A stretch of DNA of 64,000 nt from UBA1672 sp051967755 (lineage in GTDB: Bacteria > Pseudomonadota > Alphaproteobacteria > Micavibrionales > Micavibrionaceae): NCBI GenBank assembly GCA_051967755.1, contig JBQDYD010000007.1:1-64000 (forward strand). Direction: 5' to 3'. A program made the position numbers and the translations under genes. The notes beneath the pieces are model-generated. The model did no database searches. It was given only the letters and a program-made list of their open reading frames with translations, and was not told where the DNA came from. Of this stretch, positions 54,971-62,986 are shown in pieces. The number at the start of each line of letters is the position of its first letter. The first letter of the stretch is position 1.

Positions 54971-55897
54971 ATGGCGAAAAATACCGATAAAAAAACAATA
55001 CACATTATTGCCGGCCCTACCGCAAGCGGAAAATCGGCCAAGGCGATAGAGCTTGCCGAGAAACTGGATGGCATCATTATCAATTGTGATTCCATGCAAA
55101 TCTATGACGGCCTGCACATTCTAACGGCGCAGCCGCCCGAAGAAGACCTGTCACAAGTCCCGCACATGCTCTATAGCCACCTGCATCCAAACGAAACATG
55201 CTCTGCCGGGAATTGGCGTGAAATCGTTGAACCCCTGATCCATGAAGTTTTAAACCAAAATAAAACGCCTATTATTGTCGGCGGATCAGGTCTTTATATT
55301 AAGGCACTGACTGACGGGCTATCCCCTATTCCTGATATTCCGCAAGACGTTCGCGATGCCACGATGGAATTGCATGGAAAACTCGGCAATCCCGCCTTTC
55401 ATGAAGAGCTGAAAAAACGTGACCCTGTAATGGCAGAGCGTTTTCACCCCTTTCACACTGCGCGTCTTGTTCGCGCATGGGAAGTGTTAGAAGCCACAGG
55501 ACAAAGCCTGTCTGAATGGCAAAAAAAGGAACGTATAGGCCCGCCGGAAGACTGGGCATTTGACATTGATATCATCATCCCTGAGCGCCCGGTGCTCCAT
55601 CAGCGTTGCAATGATCGATTTTTATGGATGCTGGATAACGGCGCATTAGAGGAAACCGAACATTTCTCCAAACGCGTGGATGATGGTGAGGTGCACTATA
55701 ATGTACCGCTCTTAAAGGCACTGGGGTACAGAGAGTTGCTCTCTTATATAAAAGGTGAGGTCAGCAAAGAAGACGCCATAGACAAATCGCAGGCACGCAC
55801 AAGACGTTATGCAAAACAACAAGTCACTTGGTTTAGAAATCAGATCCTACTTGCATCAACAGGTGATGCAGGCAGTTCGAACCAATCACTTTCATAG
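54971..55897 (+). CDS. miaA: tRNA dimethylallyltransferase MiaA
   Basis: A 308-residue enzyme that adds a dimethylallyl group to A37 of tRNAs reading UNN codons. The P-loop is GPTASGKSA near 14-22, then NCDSMQIYDGL and GGSGLYIKALTDGLS; the C-terminal TRRYAKQQVTWFRN is also standard. I chose ATG at 54971 over 54938, since a TATAAT lies at 54955-54960 and the family begins here. Divergent from the DMT gene by 47 bases. Its 3' end overlaps the minus-strand gene by 58 bases. Confidence 0.96.
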   Translation: MAKNTDKKTIHIIAGPTASGKSAKAIELAEKLDGIIINCDSMQIYDGLHILTAQPPEEDLSQVPHMLYSHLHPNETCSAGNWREIVEPLIHEVLNQNKTPIIVGGSGLYIKALTDGLSPIPDIPQDVRDATMELHGKLGNPAFHEELKKRDPVMAERFHPFHTARLVRAWEVLEATGQSLSEWQKKERIGPPEDWAFDIDIIIPERPVLHQRCNDRFLWMLDNGALEETEHFSKRVDDGEVHYNVPLLKALGYRELLSYIKGEVSKEDAIDKSQARTRRYAKQQVTWFRNQILLASTGDAGSSNQSLS

Positions 55898-56400
55898 GTG
55901 CGCATACCGTATTTAAATTTGTCACTGTAATATTTAAACAGGGTTACCTCGACGCGAAACGCCACAATATCAATCTCTTCCAAGCCTTGGCGTTGCTTAT
56001 ATTTATTGATATTACGTTCTAAGCTAAGGAAGTACGGCTTTACATCTGCCTTTTTTGAGCGACACTCATGAGACGCAATTTTATTTTTTTCAACGACGGA
56101 GTGCCCGCCCCCCAAAGATGTAGGGTCTGCCTTTTTAACTGTATCCACCGAGCCATCAGATGTGCGATATTCAATTTTTATCAAGGAACTGTCTAAAAAC
56201 GGATCATTATGACCAAATCGTAAACCGTCATAAAATACGACTTCGTTATTAGTGGGGTTACAGATCGTAATATCCAGCTTCTTGGCGTTACTAAATGTCA
56301 TCGTAAAACGCGCCAAGCTGTATGTGCTTACCCATACTGCAATATAGGCAACAACCATAAAAACCAGATAGCCACTTAAAAACCAATAAAATCGTCTCAT
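55840..56400 (-). CDS. Hypothetical membrane-anchored protein
   Basis: From the ATG at 56400 this is a 186-residue protein with one N-terminal helix (about 4-28) and an extracytoplasmic domain of about 155 residues holding two Cys. No family recognised. GGGG lies upstream of the ATG. Its last 58 bases overlap miaA on the other strand. Confidence 0.62.
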   Translation of the reverse strand: MRRFYWFLSGYLVFMVVAYIAVWVSTYSLARFTMTFSNAKKLDITICNPTNNEVVFYDGLRFGHNDPFLDSSLIKIEYRTSDGSVDTVKKADPTSLGGGHSVVEKNKIASHECRSKKADVKPYFLSLERNINKYKQRQGLEEIDIVAFRVEVTLFKYYSDKFKYGMRTYESDWFELPASPVDASRI

Positions 56401-56436
56401 TAATATGACCCCACAGGCATAATACGGATCAAACAC

Positions 56437-56800
56437 ACCCCGACATAATACATATTATATACGCCATAACAAAATATCTTGTGCGCACGTCCCATCGAAA
56501 GATTCGGATTAATTCAAAAAATCACAAAAAATAAGGCAGAATTGATTCCTTTTTTGCTTTCTTTTTACAAACGAGTCGTATAAAAGTTTGCGCAACTTTC
56601 GTAAAAACATCAGTCAAACATACGCACAATAGTTACCCACACTTTGTGGATAACTACCATACCCTATTGGATTCACAAAATTTTTCCGAAACACAGCTGT
56701 GAACAACCTAAGGCATTGAAAAATATAGAAAAAACCAAACAAAATGCTTGATAACAAAGCAGAATCGATGCATATTTAAATCATTCAAGGATACATTCCT
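56437..56800. other. AT-rich non-coding region with inverted DnaA-box-like sites
   Basis: No gene is seen. TTACCCACA (56633-56641) and TGTGGATAA (56645-56653) form an inverted pair of DnaA-box-like sites 3 bases apart; the second is a perfect box on the other strand. TGTGAACAA near 56697 is a weaker third. TTGATA-17-CATATT (56748-56776) could be the promoter of the RNA below. Flanking genes are not those usual at an alphaproteobacterial origin, so I do not call oriC. Confidence 0.4.
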
Positions 56801-57137
56801 TAAACGGTAGGTTTACCTACCAACGGGTGACCAAACCTCGTGCATAGCACCTTTCACTACTTAGGTTTTGAATGTTTGTTATGAAAGTGATCAGAATGGT
56901 TATTCGAGAAGGTTAAGTCTAAACGTTTCTTGGATTTTAAGTCTGCCCTTCGGGAGCGCTTAATATCTCAAGTCACGAACCAGGGTAGTAAAATATTTTG
57001 GTCTGTTTTGATAGTTGGAAGACACAACAGATAGGACGAAGGATGGAAGTTGATCACATGATTGCTTCCCTTGAGGATAGCCTCCTCACGAAGCCTCTAT
57101 CCACACCTTCATCTTTGTATCTGTCAAAGGATATGAA
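56800..57137 (+). ncRNA. Candidate structured non-coding RNA, family not recognised
   Basis: About 340 bases with no good open frame but several pairings: GGTAGG-TTTA-CCTACC near 56805-56820, and a three-way-like fold near 57020-57120 closed by ACAGATA/TATCTGT with GAAGG/CCTTC, plus GGAAG/CTTCC and GGATAG/CTATCC arms. TTAAGTCT occurs twice. A strong terminator follows at 57138. I checked by eye for RNase P RNA, SRP RNA and common riboswitch cores and saw none; 6S RNA is not ruled out. Bounds are approximate. Confidence 0.45.
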
Positions 57138-57175
57138 CAAAAGCTTCTCTAGGGCAACTTAGAGGAGCTTTTTTG
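57138..57175 (+). terminator. Rho-independent terminator after the candidate RNA
   Basis: AAGCTTCTCTA (57141-57151) pairs along 11 bp, with one G-U, with TAGAGGAGCTT (57160-57170), followed by TTTT. It ends transcription before the ilv leader and has no protein gene upstream within 700 bases on this strand other than miaA. Confidence 0.85.
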
Positions 57176-57236
57176 TTATGCCGCTTTCTACACAAATTTC
57201 CTTGCACAAAAAAATTCTGTCGGTTAGGTTGCAAAT

Positions 57237-57320
57237 ATGAATAAGATTTTGAACAACATCGCTGTCGTACTTGTACTGCTAGTCGTCCTGCTAGTCGGGG
57301 CCCGAGGGGTGCATGCATAG
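57237..57320 (+). CDS. ilv leader peptide
   Basis: A 27-residue reading frame starting MNKILNNIAVV and continuing with a run of Val and Leu; residues 8-20 are almost all Ile, Val, Leu or Ala. It ends GARGVHA. An AGG lies 8 bases before the ATG. Such leader peptides (IlvL, IvbL) sense charged branched-chain tRNAs; ribosome stalling here would change folding of the RNA that follows. It lies 127 bases before ilvB. Confidence 0.88.
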   Translation: MNKILNNIAVVLVLLVVLLVGARGVHA

Positions 57321-57378
57321 ATAAACGTTACAAAATCTTGCAAAAGCAGCGCCCCACTTGAAAAAGGGGCGTTTTTTT
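57306..57378 (+). promoter_or_regulatory. ilv transcription attenuator (antiterminator and terminator)
   Basis: Terminator: CGCCCC (57350-57355) pairs with GGGGCG (57366-57371), then seven T. Antiterminator: GGGGTGC (57306-57312), in the last codons of the leader peptide, can pair over 7 bp with GCGCCCC (57349-57355), which uses up the 5' arm of the terminator. Stalling in the upstream Val/Leu codons would leave 57306-57312 free and favour read-through into ilvB; normal translation to the stop would cover it. Confidence 0.85.
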
Positions 57379-57447
57379 ATGCGTAAAACACTAAACAAAC
57401 ACGGAAAATTAAGTTAGATTACCAACCGAAGAAATAGGAACGAAGCA

Positions 57448-59262
57448 ATGAGCAGCACAAAAGCAAAGAAAGGCGAAACCATCATCGCCAAAATAAAACC
57501 GTCAAAGAAGACGAAAAAGAATGATATGACCGGCGCGGAAATGGTGATCGAAGCCCTAATTGAACAAGGCGTCGATACAATTTTCGGATATCCGGGTGGT
57601 GCTGTTCTGCCGATTTATGATGAAATTTTCAAAACCGATAAGATCAAACATGTTCTTGTACGCCAAGAAGGCGGCGCGGTTCACGCGGCTGAAGGCTATG
57701 CCAGATCAACAGGTAAGGTTGGCTGCGCGCTTGTGACATCAGGCCCGGGCGCAACAAACGCGGTAACGGGTTTGGCCGATGCGATGCTCGACTCTATTCC
57801 CCTTGTTTTAATCACAGGTCAGGTTCCGACCTTCTTGATCGGAACAGATGCATTTCAGGAGGCCGACACGGTTGGTATCACGCGCCCCTGTACCAAGCAT
57901 AACTTCCTGGTGAAAGACCAAAATGACCTTGCCAGCGCCGTGCACGAAGCGTTCCACGTTGCACGTTCAGGCAGACCGGGCCCTGTCGTGATCGACATTC
58001 CGAAGGATATTCAATTTGCCGAAGGCGAATATGTAACGGCCGAAAAAGCCAAAATGCACACCCATTATCAACCTGACATTGACCCGGAAATGGATGCAAT
58101 CGAAGAAGCCGTGGAATTGATGGCCAGTGCGAAGCGCCCTGTATTTTACACAGGCGGCGGGGTTATTAACTCTGGCCCGAATACAAGCGTTTTGTTACGT
58201 GAGCTTGTTCAAAAAACAGGGTTTCCGATTACATCCACATTAATGGGGCTTGGTGCCTACCCTGCCAGTGATAAGCAATGGCTGGGGATGCTTGGCATGC
58301 ACGGCACATACGAAGCCAACTGGACGATGCATGATTGTGATGTGATGATCTGTATCGGCGCGCGCTTTGATGACCGCGTGACAGGCCGCCTTGATAAGTT
58401 TTCACCGAATTCAAAGAAGATCCATATTGATATCGATGCAAGCTCTATTAACAAAAACGTTCCCGTTGATGTTGCGATTATCTCTGATGCGGAGCGCGCT
58501 ATCCGCGCTATGCTGGATGTATGGGACAAGCGTGGCTTTAAGGCCGACCAAAGCGCCCTGAAAGATTGGTGGAGCAAGATTGAAACATGGCGTGCGAAGA
58601 ACTGCCTTGCCTATAAGAAAGATGACAAAATCATCAAACCACAATACGCGCTTGAGCGTTTGCGTCACTTCATTGAAAAAGATGAGCGAGACACGTATAT
58701 CACGACAGAGGTCGGCCAGCATCAAATGTGGGCGGCGCAGTTCCTTGGCTTTGATCACCCCAACAGATGGATGACATCGGGCGGTCTCGGCACAATGGGC
58801 TATGGCCTGCCTGCCGCGATTGGGGCGCAAATGGCGCATAAGGAAGGCTTGGTGATTGATGTTGCGGGTGAAGCATCGATTTTGATGAATATTCAGGAAA
58901 TGAGCACGGCCGTACAATACCGCCTGCCCGTTAAGATTTTCATCCTGAACAACCAGTGGATGGGTATGGTACGCCAGTGGCAGGAATTGCTACATGGAGA
59001 GCGTTACTCCGAGAGTTACACCGAAAGTCTGCCTGATTTTGTGGCCTTGGCTGAGGCGTATGGCGGTATCGGCCTTCGTGCGCAAACAGTGGACGAACTG
59101 GACGACGTTATTCAGGAAATGATGACAACAGACCGCGTGACCATCGTTGATGTATGCGTTGATCAAAAGGAAAATTGCTTCCCGATGATCCCGTCAGGAA
59201 AGGCACATAATGAAATGATCCTCTCCCCTGATGCTGCCCAGTTTGATAAGAGCCTTGTGTAA
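57448..59262 (+). CDS. ilvB: Acetolactate synthase, large (catalytic) subunit
   Basis: A 604-residue ThDP enzyme making 2-acetolactate or 2-aceto-2-hydroxybutyrate, the first common step of Val, Leu and Ile synthesis. GYPGGAVLPIYDE and VRQEGGAVHAAEGYAR (with the ThDP-activating Glu) lie near 48-95, and the FAD-binding middle domain holds GARFDDRVTGR. The ThDP-Mg motif begins DVAGEASILMN and ends FILNNQ, with the alpha-type EAS in place of GDGS. A basic N-terminal extension of about 30 residues. AGGA precedes the ATG. Controlled by the attenuator upstream. Confidence 0.97.
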   Translation: MSSTKAKKGETIIAKIKPSKKTKKNDMTGAEMVIEALIEQGVDTIFGYPGGAVLPIYDEIFKTDKIKHVLVRQEGGAVHAAEGYARSTGKVGCALVTSGPGATNAVTGLADAMLDSIPLVLITGQVPTFLIGTDAFQEADTVGITRPCTKHNFLVKDQNDLASAVHEAFHVARSGRPGPVVIDIPKDIQFAEGEYVTAEKAKMHTHYQPDIDPEMDAIEEAVELMASAKRPVFYTGGGVINSGPNTSVLLRELVQKTGFPITSTLMGLGAYPASDKQWLGMLGMHGTYEANWTMHDCDVMICIGARFDDRVTGRLDKFSPNSKKIHIDIDASSINKNVPVDVAIISDAERAIRAMLDVWDKRGFKADQSALKDWWSKIETWRAKNCLAYKKDDKIIKPQYALERLRHFIEKDERDTYITTEVGQHQMWAAQFLGFDHPNRWMTSGGLGTMGYGLPAAIGAQMAHKEGLVIDVAGEASILMNIQEMSTAVQYRLPVKIFILNNQWMGMVRQWQELLHGERYSESYTESLPDFVALAEAYGGIGLRAQTVDELDDVIQEMMTTDRVTIVDVCVDQKENCFPMIPSGKAHNEMILSPDAAQFDKSLV

Positions 59263-59267
59263 TAATT

Positions 59268-59507
59268 ATGAAGCTTGTCTTTGATCCAAGAAATAGTGTT
59301 GAGGCGCATGTCGTCTCTCACCTCTTGGAGCAAGCAGGCATACCAACCAGCATAAGCGGAGATTACCTATCTGGTGCGCGCGGCGAAATGTTGGCAGAAG
59401 ATCAAACACGCGTTTGGGTTATTCATGATGAAGATGAACAGCGCGCGCGTGCCTTAATCACTGAATGGAATACTTCGAAAAGGGGCGATAATGAACGAAC
59501 AGAATAA
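59268..59507 (+). CDS. DUF2007-domain protein
   Basis: A 79-residue protein of the DUF2007 family (PF09413), a small ferredoxin-like fold of unknown role sometimes called a putative signal-transducing protein. The core SVEAHVVSHLLEQAGIPTSISGDYLSG and VWVIHDEDEQRARALI is standard. It starts 5 bases after ilvB and overlaps the next gene by 17 bases, so it is part of the ilv transcript. Confidence 0.88.
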   Translation: MKLVFDPRNSVEAHVVSHLLEQAGIPTSISGDYLSGARGEMLAEDQTRVWVIHDEDEQRARALITEWNTSKRGDNERTE

Positions 59508-61104
59508 ATATTCGTTGCCAATATGCTATGCGGCATTCCTCGTCATATGTCTGGCACTACTGCCGTGGGCGGTGAATTTTTTCACATATGCCACCAATGT
59601 TGATATTGCTTTTTTAACACTTTCTGCAGAGCGTTTACTCGCGGGTGAAGCGATGAGCCAAGCCTATTACGATACGAACCCCCCCTTAAGTATCATCGTC
59701 CAAATACCCGCAGTTCTATTGCACAAATGTGCAGGTATACCACTATACTACGCAACAACAATTTATATCTTTATTCTCTTAGGGTTATCCCTATTTGCTA
59801 CGAATGCGCTTCTAAAGAAAATAGACGGACTATCTACCACACAACGTTTTATCGTGCTGTGTATTTTTCTAATTATGAACACATTAAGTCCCGGCTATGA
59901 CTTTGGTCAGAAAGACCATATTCTGGGGATGGCTTTATTCCCTCTCGTGCTTGCCCAGATATTAATTACGACACGTGTTGATTTTAATAAAATCCTGATG
60001 TGGTGCACATTATTAGCGGGCAGCATACTGATACTTCTCAAACCCCATTATGGATTAATCCCTGCCGCTATATTTCTTCACCGCATCATTTATCAAAAAC
60101 GTATCACGGTGTTCAAGGATGTCGATTTTTTAACATTGGCGGGTATGGCCATCGGTTATATCGCCGCGGTATTTTTATTCTTCCCTGACTTTATCAATGT
60201 CATTTTACCCGACATTGTAAAATATTATGCGTCTGACATCTCCCCTGCCGTTATTAAGGTTGGCGTCATTTTAATGATACAGGCCATCATTCCGCTTGCC
60301 GTATGTCAGTTGTTTTTAAAAAAGGCACACCCGCTAATTTCCGTCTTTTCGGCGGTCGCAGTCCTTTGCTTAATTCCGTTCATTTTACAGGGTAAAGGGT
60401 GGGCCTATCACGCAATTCCTGCGAACAGTTTTTTCTATTGTTCCGCCGGTTTATTTATTGCGCATCTATGCGCATTGGGATTAAAACAAATCCAAATAGA
60501 GAAATTCGCAACGATCGGCGGGTTCTTGGTTGTGATTGGTTTGCTCGCATGGCTTACGTCCCAATATTACGCAAAAGACCGAAGCGCCATCCCAACACAT
60601 GCATCTTACATGAACACGCATTTTGCCAAGCTTATTAATAGCTGTGAGGAGCCCTGCTCTTTTCTTGTTCTTCATGACATGATCAATATATCGCAAGAGT
60701 TGTCCGTATATACAGGCGCACAACATGCCTCACGCTTTCCGACCTTGTGGTTCACCGCATCGCTGTTGAATGCACAACAAATATTAAACGATGGTGGTAA
60801 AGCACGCCTTAATCAGGAAGAGATTGACACCGCGACAGAAAACTATACGAAAATGATCGCCGAGGACTTTGACAAATATGACCCGGAATTTATCTTTATC
60901 GGCATTGTGCCAAACCCTGCAAAACAGGGCGAGATGTTCGATTACAAAGAGTATCTATTAGAAAAAAACCCTGATTTATTCCACCCCATTTGGGATCGAT
61001 ATGAGCTTATACAAACGCTTGACGTTGACCGCTTGGAATATATGGAACGAAAAAAGCCCGGTGAGGACTTGATCACTTACAAGATATACAAGAAAAAGAA
61101 TTAG
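59491..61104 (+). CDS. GT-C-like polytopic membrane protein
   Basis: A 537-residue protein with ten to twelve helices up to about 370 and a soluble C-terminal domain of about 165 residues. The N-terminal NVDIAFLTLSAERLLAGE...YYDTNPPLS stretch (about 31-60) resembles the first periplasmic loop of GT-C glycosyltransferases (PMT/ArnT type), where an Asp is catalytic. A lipid-linked sugar transferase is the likely class, though no specific family is assigned. It lies between ilvB and ilvN, an unusual insertion, overlapping the DUF2007 gene by 17 bases and ending 19 bases before ilvN. Confidence 0.7.
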   Translation: MNEQNKYSLPICYAAFLVICLALLPWAVNFFTYATNVDIAFLTLSAERLLAGEAMSQAYYDTNPPLSIIVQIPAVLLHKCAGIPLYYATTIYIFILLGLSLFATNALLKKIDGLSTTQRFIVLCIFLIMNTLSPGYDFGQKDHILGMALFPLVLAQILITTRVDFNKILMWCTLLAGSILILLKPHYGLIPAAIFLHRIIYQKRITVFKDVDFLTLAGMAIGYIAAVFLFFPDFINVILPDIVKYYASDISPAVIKVGVILMIQAIIPLAVCQLFLKKAHPLISVFSAVAVLCLIPFILQGKGWAYHAIPANSFFYCSAGLFIAHLCALGLKQIQIEKFATIGGFLVVIGLLAWLTSQYYAKDRSAIPTHASYMNTHFAKLINSCEEPCSFLVLHDMINISQELSVYTGAQHASRFPTLWFTASLLNAQQILNDGGKARLNQEEIDTATENYTKMIAEDFDKYDPEFIFIGIVPNPAKQGEMFDYKEYLLEKNPDLFHPIWDRYELIQTLDVDRLEYMERKKPGEDLITYKIYKKKN

Positions 61105-61123
61105 AGACAGAAAGGTATCCCCT

Positions 61124-61696
61124 ATGACCAACGTACAAAAGAGACGACGCAAAAAAAGCAAAAGCGTATATGCGCCCAACCCCGTTCTGGCGGCCGATGA
61201 GACGCATATTTTGGCCATTCTGGTGAATAACGAGCCCGGTGTTCTGGCGCGCGTTATCGGGTTATTCTCCGGGCGCGGTTATAACATCGAGAGCCTTACC
61301 GTAGCCGAGACAGATCATATCGAGCATCTATCACGCATTACAATTGTATGCCGCGGTACGCCAGATGTGATCACGCAGATCAAAACACAGGTAGAACGCC
61401 TCGTCCCTGTTCTGGAGGTTTCAGACCTCTCCGTCGAGGGCGCACATGTAGAACGTGAACTGGCACTGGTGAAAGTCTCATGCACAGGTGAAAAACGCAT
61501 TGAAGCCCTTAGAAGTGCGGACATCTTCCGCGCACGCGCCGTGGATAGCACCCTTGAGTCATTCGTATTTGAGATCACAGGAACATCTGAAAAGGTCAAT
61601 GCATTCATCGATTTGATGATGCCGCTTGGCCTTGTTGATGTCAGCCGCACGGGCATCGCTGCAATATCACGCGGCAAAGACCCCATCGGCGCCTAA
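61124..61696 (+). CDS. ilvN: Acetolactate synthase, small (regulatory) subunit
   Basis: A 190-residue regulatory subunit (IlvN/IlvH type) that activates IlvB and gives Val feedback inhibition. The ACT domain begins HILAILVNNEPGVLARVIGLFSGRGYNIESL, near residues 27-57, with the Val-site Asn and Gly; the second ALS_ss_C domain follows from about 105. The basic N-terminus (KRRRKKSKS) is an addition. It is two genes away from ilvB, with which it is usually adjacent. Confidence 0.96.
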   Translation: MTNVQKRRRKKSKSVYAPNPVLAADETHILAILVNNEPGVLARVIGLFSGRGYNIESLTVAETDHIEHLSRITIVCRGTPDVITQIKTQVERLVPVLEVSDLSVEGAHVERELALVKVSCTGEKRIEALRSADIFRARAVDSTLESFVFEITGTSEKVNAFIDLMMPLGLVDVSRTGIAAISRGKDPIGA

Positions 61697-61806
61697 GAAA
61701 ACCGTCATTTTTTGAGAGTTTCTTTATATCTTTTGCTTGATTCTTGGCGCAAAACCTTGTTTTATGCCAGTTCTTAACAGACAAAATTTTACAGAGGTAT
61801 TATACC

Positions 61807-62874
61807 ATGGGACAAAGCACCGCAGCGCAGGATATTCCTGCAAACCAAACATCGCTGAATGTTTATTACGATAAAGACTGTAACCTTGACCTGATCAAGG
61901 CGAAAAAAGTCGCGATTATCGGTTACGGCTCTCAGGGGCATGCACATGCACAAAACATCAAAGACAGCGGCGTTGAAACTGTGATTATCGGTTTGCGTGA
62001 CGGTTCTTCATCTGCGGCGAAAGCGCAAAACGCAGGGTTCGAAGTTATGTCTCCGGCCAAAGCTGCGGCGGAAGCAGACGTTGTTATGATGCTTACACCT
62101 GATGAACATCAGGCAGACATCTATCGTGATGATCTGGAAGCCAACCTAAAAGACGGCGCAACATTAATGTTTGCCCACGGTTTGAACATCCACTTTGGCC
62201 TCATCAAGCCACGTGCAGACCTTGACGTTATCATGGTTGCACCAAAGGGCCCCGGCCACACAGTGCGCGGTGAATACCAAAAAGGTGGTGGCGTTCCATG
62301 TTTGATCGCGGTTGCACAAGATGCGTCAGGTACTGCAAAAGACCTTGCCCTATCATATGCATCTGCAGTTGGCGGCGGTCGCTCTGGTATCATTGAAACA
62401 ACATTCAAAGATGAATGTGAAACTGACCTGTTCGGTGAGCAAGCTGTTCTTTGTGGCGGCGCATCTGAACTTGTTAAATGCGGATACGAAGTATTGGTCG
62501 AAGCGGGTTACCCACCTGAAATGGCATATTTCGAATGTTTGCACGAACTGAAATTGATCGTTGATTTGATGTATGAAGGCGGCCTTGCCAACATGCGTTA
62601 CTCAATTTCAAACACAGCAGAATATGGTGACTATGTTTCCGGTCCGCGTGTGATCACACCTGAGACAAAAGAGGAAATGAAGCGCATTCTTGCAGACATT
62701 CAATCAGGTAAGTTCGTTGAAGGCTTCATGGGCGGAAACAAAGAAGGCCTTTCCAAGCTTGTTGAAATCCGTGAGCGCGAAGCACAGCACCCAATCGAAG
62801 ACACAGGTGCAAAACTTCGTGGCATGATGCCATGGATCGGCGCAAACAAACTTGTCGACAAAGAAAAGAACTAA
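61807..62874 (+). CDS. ilvC: Ketol-acid reductoisomerase
   Basis: A 355-residue class I enzyme converting acetolactate to 2,3-dihydroxyisovalerate with NADPH and Mg. The Rossmann loop is GYGSQGHAHA near 39-48; the catalytic HGLNIHFG and PKGPGHTVRGEY follow, and the knotted C-terminal domain holds DECETDLFGEQAVLCGG and SNTAEYGDY. A 15-residue N-terminal addition precedes the family start. GAGG lies upstream of the ATG at 61807; the frame is open to 61744. TTGATT-17-TTTTAT (61737-61765) may be its own promoter. Confidence 0.97.
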   Translation: MGQSTAAQDIPANQTSLNVYYDKDCNLDLIKAKKVAIIGYGSQGHAHAQNIKDSGVETVIIGLRDGSSSAAKAQNAGFEVMSPAKAAAEADVVMMLTPDEHQADIYRDDLEANLKDGATLMFAHGLNIHFGLIKPRADLDVIMVAPKGPGHTVRGEYQKGGGVPCLIAVAQDASGTAKDLALSYASAVGGGRSGIIETTFKDECETDLFGEQAVLCGGASELVKCGYEVLVEAGYPPEMAYFECLHELKLIVDLMYEGGLANMRYSISNTAEYGDYVSGPRVITPETKEEMKRILADIQSGKFVEGFMGGNKEGLSKLVEIREREAQHPIEDTGAKLRGMMPWIGANKLVDKEKN

Positions 62875-62900
62875 GACACTGTCTTTAAATGAATTATCAG

Positions 62901-62930
62901 AAAGGGTCCGCGGATTGCGGGCTCTTTTTT
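62901..62930 (+). terminator. Rho-independent terminator of the ilv genes
   Basis: GGGTCCGC (62904-62911) pairs with GCGGGCTC (62917-62924) over 8 bp with two G-U, followed by six T. It lies 26 bases after the ilvC stop. Confidence 0.85.
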
Positions 62931-62986
62931 ATGGAAAAATTAACATCATAAATGGTACAATCTAAAAAAAATAAAAAGGGTGTGTA

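Noticed and set aside
56437..56800. Chromosome origin (oriC)
   Set aside because: Only two or three DnaA-box-like sites and no dnaA, hemE, parAB or similar origin neighbours; evidence too weak.
56800..57137. RNase P RNA or SRP RNA
   Set aside because: The conserved RNase P core (GGAAAGTCCGG-like) and the SRP GGAAGNAGC tetraloop region are absent.
57124..57318. 64-codon minus-strand frame over the ilv leader
   Set aside because: It is antisense to the leader peptide and terminator and has no ribosome-binding site.
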